A DNA stretch of 64,000 nucleotides. Source: Cyanosarcina radialis HA8281-LM2 (lineage in GTDB: Bacteria; Cyanobacteriota; Cyanobacteriia; Cyanobacteriales; CCAP-1448). Under the pieces are notes generated by a model that did no database searches, was not told the DNA's origin, and saw only the letters and a list, made by a program, of their open reading frames with translations. The stretch spans positions 62,001-126,000 of the forward strand of contig JAHHHA010000016.1 in the NCBI GenBank assembly GCA_019359615.1, given 5' to 3'. The first letter of the stretch is position 1; each line of letters opens with the position of its first letter. Positions 16,677-25,692 of this stretch are shown here, one piece after another. Position numbers and translations under genes: made by a program.

Positions 16677-18149
16677 TTAGCTGAGAACCCAGTTAACCAA
16701 GGTTCGCACCCCGAAGCCAGTAGCACCAGAATTGTTGTAGCTGTTATCTTTGTCCGTCCACACGGGACCGGCGACATCTAGGTGCGCCCAAGGGGTTTCC
16801 TTGACGAACTGCTTGAGAAATAACGCCGCTGTAATGGCTCCACCACCGCGAGGGCCGGTATTTTTCATATCGGCAATAGGAGATTTTAAGCCTTCAAAAT
16901 ATTTATCTTCTAAAGGCATACGCCAGAGTTTCTCCCCAGCTAGTTCTGAGGCTTGAGTTAGTTGAGAGGCGATCGCATCATCTGGAGTCCACATTCCAGC
17001 AATATCGTTTCCCAAAGCAATGACGCAAGCGCCAGTCAAAGTAGCTAAATCGACGATCGCGTCTACTCCCAATTTTTCGGCATATACCAAAGCATCGGCT
17101 AGGGTGAGTCTGCCTTCAGCATCGGTGTTGTTAACTTCAATGGTTTTGCCGTTAGAAGCTTTCAGGATGTCGCCGGGATGGAGGGCGTTACCGCCGATCA
17201 TGTTCTCGGTCACTGCACTGATGAAGTGGACTTCTACATCGGGTTGAAGTTGAGCGATCGCTTTAGCTGCCCCAAAAGTAGCAGCCGCCCCGCCCATATC
17301 CATCTTCATGGTTTCAATGCCGCTACCAGCCCCTTTAATGTTCAATCCGCCGGAGTCAAAAGTCAAACCTTTACCGACAATCGCTAATTTCCGACGGGGC
17401 GTACCGGGTGGCTTATAAGTGATATGAACGAACTTAGGCGGCAGATCGGAAGCTTGAGCCACGCCTAAAAAAGCGCCCATTCCTAGTTCCTGGCAAGCTT
17501 CTCGTTCCAAAATTTCTATATTGAAGTTGGGCGCAGTAGCAATTTCTTGGGCGGTTTCTGCCATCGTTATTGGAGTGCATTCATTCGCTGGTGCGGCTAC
17601 CAGTTCCCGCGCCAAGATCGCGCCATTACAGATTGCTTGAGCCTTGGCAATGGCTGCCTCTTGCCCTGCTAATCCCAACAGATCGAAAGTTTCTGGAGGT
17701 TCCGATTTATCTTCTACCTCTGACTTAAACCGCCGATCTTGGTGTAAAGCCAGTATAATTCCTTCGACGATCGCGCCAGCGGTACTTGCAGGCTCGTTAT
17801 TCCATACAGGCAAACTAATCCCGACGGTTTTGCACCTTTCCTTTTTGGCTAATTTGGCGATCGCAGCGGCGGCGTGTCGCAAGCTGTCTAACTTGAAAGT
17901 ATCCGGCTTGCCCAACCCGACTAAAATAACTTTCCGAATCGCGCTGCCACCACCAACTCGCGTTACTGCATTGCTACCGACAGCGCCCTTAAATTCGGTT
18001 TCGGCAATCAGTTCCTGCAAAGTTCCAGATAGTTTAGCATCTAGTTGAGCCAGATCGTCGGTCAATTCCACGGCATCTTCAAAAGCGCCAATTGCCAGGA
18101 CATCGCCAGTCCAGTCTAAACGAGGAGTATTAAGCGATCGAAATTCCAT
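16677..18149 (-). CDS. pepA: leucyl aminopeptidase (M17)
   Basis: This 490-residue cytosolic metallo-aminopeptidase of family M17 removes N-terminal residues from peptides. The catalytic domain contains the metal-binding [10 protein letters not shown] region, KMDMGGAAA, the M17 signature [14 protein letters not shown] and the ATLTGA strand. The N-terminal macro-like domain (residues 1-160) is complete, and the length is standard. It forms a hexamer with two metals per subunit in known family members. It is a single gene, bounded by a MITE-like element downstream and octamer repeats upstream. Confidence 0.95.
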   Translation of the reverse strand: MEFRSLNTPRLDWTGDVLAIGAFEDAVELTDDLAQLDAKLSGTLQELIAETEFKGAVGSNAVTRVGGGSAIRKVILVGLGKPDTFKLDSLRHAAAAIAKLAKKERCKTVGISLPVWNNEPASTAGAIVEGIILALHQDRRFKSEVEDKSEPPETFDLLGLAGQEAAIAKAQAICNGAILARELVAAPANECTPITMAETAQEIATAPNFNIEILEREACQELGMGAFLGVAQASDLPPKFVHITYKPPGTPRRKLAIVGKGLTFDSGGLNIKGAGSGIETMKMDMGGAAATFGAAKAIAQLQPDVEVHFISAVTENMIGGNALHPGDILKASNGKTIEVNNTDAEGRLTLADALVYAEKLGVDAIVDLATLTGACVIALGNDIAGMWTPDDAIASQLTQASELAGEKLWRMPLEDKYFEGLKSPIADMKNTGPRGGGAITAALFLKQFVKETPWAHLDVAGPVWTDKDNSYNNSGATGFGVRTLVNWVLS

Positions 18150-18186
18150 TATTTATGCAAGATAGAAGTAACCTATCTACTAGTAT

Positions 18187-18330
18187 GACTCAGAGGGGAG
18201 AGAGGGGGAGATGGGGAGAGGGGGAGATGGGGAGAGGGGGAGATGGGGAGCAGAGGAAAAAATTAACTACTGACTACTGACAATTGACATTCTGAACTTC
18301 TGAACTCCTGAACTTCTGATAAATGCCCCA
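18187..18330. repeat. GGGGAGAT octamers and GAACTTCT repeats
   Basis: The divergent gap between pepA and the transglycosylase gene holds a GGGGAGAT/GAGGGGGA array (18192-18252), CTACTGACTACTGAC, and GAACTTCTGAACTCCTGAAC units (18293-18318). Real promoters for both genes must lie in what remains at the two edges. Confidence 0.75.
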
Positions 18331-18386
18331 TGACTAATTGCAAATAGCAAGCTACTATATCTAGCAACTTTACAGCCAAACTATAT

Positions 18387-20561
18387 ATGAAACTTTCACC
18401 TCCGATTATCTCTAAAGGTCGATCGCAACCAAAAAAATCTGGCAAAAAAGCTGGATTGGTTGCTGGCATTGGGTTGTGCGCCTTAGCTTTAGGGCTGTGG
18501 GTAGGGACTAAATCGGGAGGATTGTTTTTACAAAACTCTCAAACTCAAGCTAGATCTGGAGTTCAAGTTTTAGCATTGCAGCCAGCCGCCCAACGAGCCA
18601 GACAATTAGAAGCTATAGCTCAAGGTTCGCCATCTTTAGAGCGAAATCGCGCCCGCTACCTGCTAGCAGCAGATTCGATCGAGCAACAACAGGGAAAAAA
18701 GGCCCTCAAGTGGTTAGAAGGATTGGAAGAGTCGTATTCAGAGATGGCACCTTATATCGCCCTCAAACGCTACCAAGCATACGAGACTAGCGGAGAGCGA
18801 GCCAAAGCCGATGAAACTTTAAACAATATTTTGAAAAGCTATCCTAAATCGCCCGTAGCCGCAGAAGCATTATACGTTTTGGGGAAAAAACAACCGCAGC
18901 TTTGGCAGCAAGCGATCGAGCGATTCCCCAGTCATCCTCGGACTATAGAAATTATTCGCCAAAGCTTAAAGCAAGATCGAGATCGCCCAGAGTTACTCTG
19001 GTTGTTGCTTAAATATGCGCCTAATTCCCCTGGAATCGTCTCTTCGATCGATCGGGTAGCAGCAAAACATTCAGCCCAGTTTAAGCCAGAGAATTGGGAA
19101 GCTATAGGTCAGATCTACTGGCAAAATCAAATTTACGATCGCGCCGTGGCTGCTTACAGTCAAGCACCCTCTACACCAGAAAGAGCCTACCGAATTGCTA
19201 GGGGACTGGAACTAACAGACAAAAAACCAGCAGCTAACACCGCCTACCGCGTCCTCATCGATGGCTTTCCGAAGTCGGAGGAAGCTGCTATTGGCTTGGG
19301 ACGGTTCCTCAAGATCTTAGAGCCAACCGAAGCTTTAACTTTTTTAGACCAAGCGAGCGCTAAATATCCCGATTTAGCCGATGAGGCCCTGCTAGCCAAA
19401 GGGAAAATCTTAGAGAAATCGCCCCAACCGCAGCTAGCCGAACCAGTATATCAATTGTTGGTGAAAAACTATAGCCGTTCTGAAGCTGCCGCTGAATATC
19501 GCTGGAGTTTAGCTCAAAAGCGGGCAGCGACTGGCGATTTTCAAGGAGCCTGGGAATGGGCGAAACAAATTACCGAGCAAAATCCCCAAGGCAAGTACGG
19601 CCCTAGAGCCAAATTTTGGCTCGGCAAATGGGCAAATCGATTGGGCAAGGCCGACGAGGGCAAAACTGCTTTTCAGCAGACGATCGCGCAATACCCTTGG
19701 TCTTACTATGCTTGGCGTTCGGCGGTGCATTTAGGCTGGGATGTCGGCGATTTTAATACCGTGCGTCAACTCAATCCGCAGATGTCTTTTCCCTCAGAGC
19801 GATCGCAACCTCCCGCTGGTTCGGCAACGCTCAAAGAACTTTACCAAATCGGTCAAGATCGAGATGCCTGGACTTTATGGCAAGCAGAATTTACTAATCG
19901 CCAGCAGCCGACGGTGGCAGAGCAGTTTACCGACGGACTGATGCGTTTGGCCAGCGGTAGATATAAATCTGGAATCGATTTAGTAGCCCAATTAGAAGAT
20001 CGAGAATCGCCCAAAGAGCAAGCTCAATACCGCAAGCTCAGCCAACAGATGGATTATTGGTACGCGCTCTATCCGTTGCCTTATCTGGATATTATTCAAG
20101 ACCGATCGCAACAACGCCAACTCAACCCCCTACTGGTAATGGGGCTGATCAGGCAGGAATCTCGATTCGAGCGCGGCATTAAATCGATCGCAGGTGCGGT
20201 TGGTTTGATGCAGTTAATCCCGACAACGGCGGCTGAGGAAGCGAAAAAACTCAACTTAGATAAATACGCCCTGGATAATCCTTCAAACAACATTCAGCTA
20301 GGTACGGCTTATTTAGCACACACCCACGACCTTCACAAAGATAATTCCATGTTGGCGGTTGCTAGTTACAATGCCGGGCCTGGAAATGTAGCGAAATGGT
20401 TGCGATCCAAAGGAGCGATCGATCCAGATGAATTTGTCGAAAGCATTCCCTTTGACGAAACCCAATGGTATGTCAAAAATGTGTTTGGCAATTACTGGAA
20501 TTACTTGCGGCTCTACAATCCTGATGTTTTTCTCCAGTTATCTAAGTTGGAGAAAAATTAA
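18387..20561 (+). CDS. soluble lytic transglycosylase (SLT family)
   Basis: This 724-residue protein cleaves the peptidoglycan glycan strand with formation of anhydro-muramic ends. A single N-terminal membrane segment (AGLVAGIGLCALALGLWVG, about residues 24-42) anchors or exports it. Residues 60-540 are tetratricopeptide-like helical hairpins, as in the Slt70 superhelix. The SLT catalytic domain (about 565-700) has the Glu in GLIRQESRFERG (Glu591), the AVGLMQLIPTTA motif and VASYNAGPGNVAKW. Length and order fit Slt70-type enzymes. It may work in envelope turnover or septal pore formation; context gives no more. Confidence 0.92.
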   Translation: MKLSPPIISKGRSQPKKSGKKAGLVAGIGLCALALGLWVGTKSGGLFLQNSQTQARSGVQVLALQPAAQRARQLEAIAQGSPSLERNRARYLLAADSIEQQQGKKALKWLEGLEESYSEMAPYIALKRYQAYETSGERAKADETLNNILKSYPKSPVAAEALYVLGKKQPQLWQQAIERFPSHPRTIEIIRQSLKQDRDRPELLWLLLKYAPNSPGIVSSIDRVAAKHSAQFKPENWEAIGQIYWQNQIYDRAVAAYSQAPSTPERAYRIARGLELTDKKPAANTAYRVLIDGFPKSEEAAIGLGRFLKILEPTEALTFLDQASAKYPDLADEALLAKGKILEKSPQPQLAEPVYQLLVKNYSRSEAAAEYRWSLAQKRAATGDFQGAWEWAKQITEQNPQGKYGPRAKFWLGKWANRLGKADEGKTAFQQTIAQYPWSYYAWRSAVHLGWDVGDFNTVRQLNPQMSFPSERSQPPAGSATLKELYQIGQDRDAWTLWQAEFTNRQQPTVAEQFTDGLMRLASGRYKSGIDLVAQLEDRESPKEQAQYRKLSQQMDYWYALYPLPYLDIIQDRSQQRQLNPLLVMGLIRQESRFERGIKSIAGAVGLMQLIPTTAAEEAKKLNLDKYALDNPSNNIQLGTAYLAHTHDLHKDNSMLAVASYNAGPGNVAKWLRSKGAIDPDEFVESIPFDETQWYVKNVFGNYWNYLRLYNPDVFLQLSKLEKN

Positions 20562-20600
20562 GGCATTAGGGAATGATGAATTATGAGCGATCGAAACCGC

Positions 20601-20631
20601 GTAGGTTGGGTTGAACGTAGTGAAACCCAAC
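20601..20631. repeat. GTTGGGTT...AACCCAAC hairpin repeat
   Basis: GTAGGTTGGGTT and a matching AACCCAAC arm surround GAACGTAGTGA. It is one of five or more copies in the window (885, 37941, 47790, 52810). Confidence 0.7.
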
Positions 20632-20699
20632 TAAAGCTTATGTTAAAGAGAAAAGATTATCAATGTAGTTGAACCCAACAATATTGTTAGCCATGAGAT

Positions 20700-21242
20700 A
20701 TGAACGATTCAGTCAATTTTGCTCTAAATCGTCCTGGATATTCAGTAAAAATCCTCAAATTAGAGGATGCAGCAGTCATGCAAACTCTCTACGATCGCTG
20801 TACCGATTTTGCTCTTTTAACTGACGGTCAACCTCCTTCGCCAACGGCAGCACTGGAAGAATTTGACGCTTTGCCGCCAGGAAAAACCCAGGATGATAAA
20901 TATATTTTGGGCTTGTTCGACCTGCAAAATAATTTGTTAGGAATAATCGAATCGATCCGACACTATCCAGACGATCGAACGTGGTGGTTGGGATTGATGA
21001 TGTTGAGTCCCGATCGCCGAGGCCAAGGATTAGGTTCGGAATTTTATCGGGCGTTTGAAAATTGGGTAACAATACAGGGAGTCAAACAAGTATCGTTGTC
21101 TGTAATTGAAGCTAACGAGCTAGGACTGCGCTTTTGGAAAAGCTTGGGATTCGAGATTATCCGGCAGACAGAACCGCGACAATTTGGTAATAAAACTCAT
21201 AACCTTTACGTAATGAGCCGTACTGTTGTTAGCGATCGATGA
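20700..21242 (+). CDS. GNAT family N-acetyltransferase
   Basis: This 180-residue protein has the GNAT core: a WWLGLMMLSPDRRGQGLGSEF stretch whose RRGQGLG is the acetyl-CoA pyrophosphate-binding motif A, then SLSVIEANELGLRFWKSLGFE, the motif B region. The N-terminal part (VKILKLEDAAVMQTLYDRC) is the usual first strand and helix. The acceptor cannot be predicted. It is a single gene between repeat-rich gaps. Confidence 0.88.
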   Translation: MNDSVNFALNRPGYSVKILKLEDAAVMQTLYDRCTDFALLTDGQPPSPTAALEEFDALPPGKTQDDKYILGLFDLQNNLLGIIESIRHYPDDRTWWLGLMMLSPDRRGQGLGSEFYRAFENWVTIQGVKQVSLSVIEANELGLRFWKSLGFEIIRQTEPRQFGNKTHNLYVMSRTVVSDR

Positions 21243-21251
21243 ATTGGAAAG

Positions 21252-21467
21252 TTAACGAGGCAGAATATCTTCTAGACGAATTTCGAGTTGGGGCAAGATG
21301 GGAGAAGCGATACGTGCTACCGCACACGCTGCGCGAACGCTTGACCTAGACGAAATAGCTGCTTAGTATAGTCTTCGTCAATCAATTGACAAAGCGTAGC
21401 GGGGGTTGTCTCGGTATTGAGCCAGAAATTCTTCTAGGGTGAAAAGTTTTTGTGAGGTATAAGTCAT
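21252..21467 (-). pseudogene. Uma2-family (DUF820) endonuclease remnant
   Basis: The minus strand from 21467 reads MTYTSQKLFTLEEFLAQY then DNPRYALSID and a stop, the typical N-terminus of a Uma2-family protein. About 100 nt further on it reads ASPILPQLEIRLEDILPR and stops at 21252, the typical C-terminus. Almost all of the roughly 190-residue family length is missing. Between the two ends lies the repeat sequence GCGATACGTGCTACCGCACA and relatives. This is therefore a gene reduced to its ends, not a working gene. Confidence 0.75.
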
Positions 21468-21575
21468 CAGAAACCTCTAAGTCAATAGCCCCATCTTAGG
21501 CGATCGCCTATTGAACTTCTGAACTCCTCCCTCGTGTATACTTTTGTGAACAGCGATCGAGATTAAGGAGTAAAA

Positions 21576-23051
21576 ATGTACATCGTCCAAATTGCCTCGG
21601 AGTGCGCCCCAGTAATCAAAGCCGGAGGCTTAGGAGATGTGGTTTATGGACTCAGTAGAGAATTAGAAATTCGGGGCAATACCGTTGAAATTATCCTCCC
21701 CATGTACGACTGTATGCGCTACGACCACATTTGGGGACTCCACGAGGCTTACCGCGACTTATGGGTGCCATGGGATGGCGATCGCGTTCATTGTTCTGTA
21801 TTCTGCGGCTGGGTTCACGGACGAGTATGCTTCTTCATTCGACCTCACTCTGGCGATAATTTCTTCGATCGAGGTCAATATTACGGCGCTCTCGACGATC
21901 ATATGCGGTTCGCTTTCTTCAGCAAAGCCGCCTTGGAATTTTTGTTAGTTAGCAACAAGCGTCCCGACATCATTCATTGCCACGACTGGCAAACTGGCCT
22001 AGTTCCAGTCATGCTCTATGAAATGTACAAATGGCACGGCATGGGCACTCAACGGGTATGCTACACCATTCACAACTTCAAACACCAAGGAATTGCTGGG
22101 GCTAACGTTCTGAACGCCACTGGATTGAATAACGAATCGTACTACTTTCAATACGATCGCCTGCTAGATAACTTTAACCCCTTGGCGATCAATTACATGA
22201 AAGGGGGAATCGTCTACTCAAATTTTGTCAACACGGTTTCGCCGCATCACGCCTGGGAAGCCCGTTACAGCGATATTAGCTGCGGATTGGGTCATACCTT
22301 AGAACTGCACCATCACAAGTTTGGCGGCGTTCTCAACGGCATCGATTACGAAGTATGGAATCCTGAAGGCGATCGCTACATCCCCCATCACTTCTCTTAC
22401 GATAACTTCGCTGAAAAAGCCAATAATAAAAAAGCCTTACGGGAACGATTGCTGCTGGGAGATAGCGATAAACCTCTCGTTTGTTTTATCGGGCGCTTGG
22501 ACGATCAAAAAGGGGTGCATCTAGTTCATCATGCCATGTATTACACCCTCAGTCGAGGAGGGCAATTCGTGCTTTTGGGTTCGCCTACCGAGTCAGGAAT
22601 TGGCTCGTGGTTCTGGCACGAAAAAAATCACCTCAATAACAACCCCGATTGTCATTTAGAACTGGGATTTAATGAAGAGCTAGCTCACTTAATTTACGCT
22701 GCGGCAGACATGATAGTCGTTCCGAGCAATTACGAACCTTGCGGACTAACCCAGACGATCGGCTTGAGATACGGCACCGTACCGATCGTGCGGGGCGTGG
22801 GCGGCTTGGTGAATACCATTTTCGATCGAGACTACGATGAAAATCACCTGCCAGAAGAACGCAACGGTTTTGTTTTCTATCAAAGCGATCGCCACGCCTT
22901 AGAATCGGCCATGGATCGGGCTTTTGGCTTGTGGTACGAAAGTCCTCAAGAATTCCGCGAACTGGCGATCCAGGGGATGAAATACGACTACTCCTGGAAC
23001 CATCCTGGCGAGAAGTATTTGGGGATTTACGATTACATTCGGCATAGGTAG
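21576..23051 (+). CDS. glgA: glycogen synthase (GlgA2-like)
   Basis: This 491-residue GT5 enzyme extends alpha-1,4-glucan from ADP-glucose. The N-terminal KAGGLGDVVYGL motif (residues 16-27) binds the nucleotide sugar. The C-terminal domain has FIGRLDDQKGVH, VPSNYEPCGLTQ and the RGVGGLVNTI segment. The WGLHEAYRDLWVPW region and short length fit the second cyanobacterial isoform (GlgA2, related to starch synthase III/IV). AAGGAG lies seven bases before the ATG, and a TATACT box is at 21537-21542. It is a single gene. Confidence 0.93.
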   Translation: MYIVQIASECAPVIKAGGLGDVVYGLSRELEIRGNTVEIILPMYDCMRYDHIWGLHEAYRDLWVPWDGDRVHCSVFCGWVHGRVCFFIRPHSGDNFFDRGQYYGALDDHMRFAFFSKAALEFLLVSNKRPDIIHCHDWQTGLVPVMLYEMYKWHGMGTQRVCYTIHNFKHQGIAGANVLNATGLNNESYYFQYDRLLDNFNPLAINYMKGGIVYSNFVNTVSPHHAWEARYSDISCGLGHTLELHHHKFGGVLNGIDYEVWNPEGDRYIPHHFSYDNFAEKANNKKALRERLLLGDSDKPLVCFIGRLDDQKGVHLVHHAMYYTLSRGGQFVLLGSPTESGIGSWFWHEKNHLNNNPDCHLELGFNEELAHLIYAAADMIVVPSNYEPCGLTQTIGLRYGTVPIVRGVGGLVNTIFDRDYDENHLPEERNGFVFYQSDRHALESAMDRAFGLWYESPQEFRELAIQGMKYDYSWNHPGEKYLGIYDYIRHR

Positions 23052-23060
23052 AGAGAGGGA

Positions 23061-23204
23061 GATGGGGAGATGGGGCGATGGGGAGATGGGGCGATGGGGC
23101 GATGGGGCGATGGGGCGATGGGGCGATGGGGCGATGGGGCGATGGGGCGATGGGGCGATGGGGCGATGGGGCGATGGGGCGATGGGGAGATGGGGCGATG
23201 GGGC
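23061..23204. repeat. array of 18 GATGGGG(C/A) octamers
   Basis: Eighteen head-to-tail 8-bp units, mostly GATGGGGC with three or so GATGGGGA, begin 10 bp after the glgA stop. The unit has no stop codon in any of the six frames, which explains the overlapping open frames here; none is a real gene. GTGTTGA-type units and GAACTTCT units follow to 23280. Confidence 0.95.
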
Positions 23205-23279
23205 GATGGAAACCTTATTAACTTCACACTCAACACTCAACACTCAACACTTCCAAAGCTTCTGAACTTCTGAACTCCT

Positions 23280-25385
23280 TCAAGAAAACACTTGCCAAAT
23301 TTTGATCGTACCGTCGTGGCTGCCGCTGGCCAGGGTTTGGCCGTCGGGGCTGAAGGTAACGGAAAATACCGAGCCTAAATGCCCTGTCAGGGTTTGAATT
23401 TCCTCTCTGGTTTTTAAATTCCAGAGCTTGATGGTGCGATCGCAACTGCCGCTAGCTAGCACTTGTCCGTCGGGGCTGAAAGCTACAGAGTTGACTACTG
23501 CCAATAAGCCTAAATGCCCGGTGAGAGTGCCAATTTCTTGCTGGGTTTTCCAATTCCAGAGTTTGATCGTATTGTCGCCACTACCGCTAGCTAGGGTTTC
23601 TTTGTCTGGACTAAAAGCAACGGATTCAACCCAACTTAAATGCCCGGTGAGGGTACAGATTTCTTGAGCCGTACTCAGATCCCATAGCTTAATGTTGCCA
23701 TCCATATCGCCGCTAGCGAGGATGCGTCCATCGGGACTGAAAGCCACAGCATTGATCCAGCCAGAATATCCCTCTAGGGTGCAAAGTTCGTAACCTGCGA
23801 CTAGATTCCACAGCTTGATGGTTTTGTCATTACTGCCGCTGGCTAGCATCTTGCCGTTAGGACTAAAAGCGACGCAAGTAACTGCGTCTAAATGCCCCGC
23901 TAGAGTGCGGATTTTTTTCCCGGTGGTTAAATCCCACAGCTTGATGTTTCGATCTTCCCCAGCGCTGACCAAGATTTCTCCCGAAGAATAGAGATTGGGG
24001 AAGGGTGCTTTTACAGAACGGCCCGATGCCATGGCTACCTGCTGCGGCGAGGGACTGAAAGCGACGCAGCGCACTCCGGCAAAGAATTTTACTGGATCTT
24101 TGAGAGTAAAAAGTTCTTCTCCGGTTTTGAGGTTCCAGACCTTAATCGTAGTGTCTTCGCTGGCGCTAGCTAGCAACCGCCCGTCTGGACTGAAAGCGAC
24201 GCAACGCACTCCTGCCAACCAACCGGAATGCCCTTTAAGGGCGCTAATTTCTTCTCCAGCGACGGTAGAGCATAAGTTGATAGTGGTTTTCCAATTCCCG
24301 CTGCTCCAGTCTGGGGCTAAGGAGATATTGGCGTAGCTGTTACTGGCATTAGAAGTAGTGGGTTTAACCGATTGGGAATGACCTGCCAAAGTTCGGTCTA
24401 ATTGGGCATTTTGCCAAGCGATCGCGGCTCGATCGCGGATTATCGGCTGGGTTGGCAGAGTTGCTGTCGATCCGGGATGTAAAATCTGCCAAATTTCTGA
24501 TAGCTGTTCCACGATCTCTTGAGAATTGATGGGACGAGCTTCAGGTTCGGATGCCATCAAGCGATCGAGCAAATCTGCTAGTTCTGGCAGTAAATCGGGA
24601 ACGAGATCGCGCCATTCTAGTTCGTTGGTGTAAGGATCGTACATGGTCGTCGGTTCTTTGCCCGTCAGCAAATAAACGAAGGTTCGTCCCAAGGCAAAGA
24701 AATCTGATGCGGGCACGGCTCGCCCGCTGAGTTGTTCTGGGGGAGTGTAACCAGCAGAAGCCACCCCAGTAATCTGGCCGTAATGCTGTTTGGCATAATA
24801 GGTGTCGGTCAACTCTCTAGCAGTACCGAAGTCAATTAAGACCAACTCGCCATCGGGTTTGAGCATGATGTTAGTGGGCTTGATATCTCGATGGAAGAAA
24901 TTTTGCTCGTGTACCTGCTCTAAAATTTTCGTCAGTTGCACCAACCATCTCACTGCCAATATGCGATCGATCGGGTGTCCTTGTTGGTTGATATACGACC
25001 ACAAATTCATGCCCTCAATCTTTTCCATTACCAGGCAATGCAAGGGTTCTTGGCTATCTTTGGCCCAATACTGAAAGTATCGATCGCCTTTGGGAATCCC
25101 CGGACGATCGAGTTGAATCAATACCTTCACTTCTTGCTGGAACAGAGATAGAACTTTAGCTTGATTGGTTGGCGAGACGCGATCGAGCTTGAGAACCTTC
25201 AATACTTTGAAAACGCCGTTATGACTGACTTCATAAGTTTTGCCAAAACGCCCCTCTCCCAATACCGTTTTCGCCCAATATCGACCTTCTAGTAATAGTT
25301 GAGAGCCACAGGCCTTGCAAAACAAATCTCGAAGATGATTTTTGGGCTGATGGCAGCGGGGATTGATGCAGAGATTGATAGACAT
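23280..25385 (-). CDS. Ser/Thr protein kinase with N-terminal zinc ribbon and C-terminal WD40 propeller
   Basis: This 701-residue signalling protein has three parts. Residues 1-27 carry four cysteines (C6, C11, C23, C26) in a zinc-ribbon pattern. The kinase domain (about 35-290) has the Gly loop LGEGRFGKTYEV, a VFKVLK lysine, the HRDIKPTN catalytic loop (His165-Arg-Asp) and DFG (185-187). Residues 380-701 hold seven WD40 repeats ending in SGS(H/C/G)D..IKLWN, likely one propeller. No transmembrane helix is seen. This layout is common in filamentous cyanobacteria; substrates are unknown. It converges with glgA across the octamer array. Confidence 0.93.
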   Translation of the reverse strand: MSINLCINPRCHQPKNHLRDLFCKACGSQLLLEGRYWAKTVLGEGRFGKTYEVSHNGVFKVLKVLKLDRVSPTNQAKVLSLFQQEVKVLIQLDRPGIPKGDRYFQYWAKDSQEPLHCLVMEKIEGMNLWSYINQQGHPIDRILAVRWLVQLTKILEQVHEQNFFHRDIKPTNIMLKPDGELVLIDFGTARELTDTYYAKQHYGQITGVASAGYTPPEQLSGRAVPASDFFALGRTFVYLLTGKEPTTMYDPYTNELEWRDLVPDLLPELADLLDRLMASEPEARPINSQEIVEQLSEIWQILHPGSTATLPTQPIIRDRAAIAWQNAQLDRTLAGHSQSVKPTTSNASNSYANISLAPDWSSGNWKTTINLCSTVAGEEISALKGHSGWLAGVRCVAFSPDGRLLASASEDTTIKVWNLKTGEELFTLKDPVKFFAGVRCVAFSPSPQQVAMASGRSVKAPFPNLYSSGEILVSAGEDRNIKLWDLTTGKKIRTLAGHLDAVTCVAFSPNGKMLASGSNDKTIKLWNLVAGYELCTLEGYSGWINAVAFSPDGRILASGDMDGNIKLWDLSTAQEICTLTGHLSWVESVAFSPDKETLASGSGDNTIKLWNWKTQQEIGTLTGHLGLLAVVNSVAFSPDGQVLASGSCDRTIKLWNLKTREEIQTLTGHLGSVFSVTFSPDGQTLASGSHDGTIKIWQVFS

Positions 25386-25692
25386 GGGTAGAGGAGGAGA
25401 GGGAGAGGGAGCAGGGGGAGCAGGGGGAGCAGGGGAGGCAGGGGGGGAATTAACAACTGAACTCCTAAACTTCTAAACTTCTAAACTTCTGCCTTCTATA
25501 CTCCTGAACTTCTGAACTCCTGAACTCCTGAACTCCTATTAATACTTCAATTCTTCCCATTAAATCATTTTCGATCGCTATGACCTAATCGATCGATCGA
25601 TTAATCTTTGTTGCATTTCATCATTAGACATCTCCAGAAATTAGGATCGAGGGCAGGCAGGATGCCTACCACACAAGAATTGTTGGATATGT
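25386..25692. repeat. gene-free region of dispersed repeats
   Basis: It contains GAGCAGGGG units (25405-25450), AAACTTCTAAACTTCT and GAACTCCTGAACTCCT runs (25458-25540), then about 150 nt without recognised signals. The reading frame that covers 25608-25850 overlaps ackA in antisense and has no protein features. Confidence 0.7.

Noticed and set aside
23061-23204. Possible CRISPR or protein-coding repeats (several open frames across the octamer array)
   Set aside because: Units are contiguous 8-mers with no spacers, and open frames exist only because the unit has no stop codon in any frame. The same DNA occurs between many genes.
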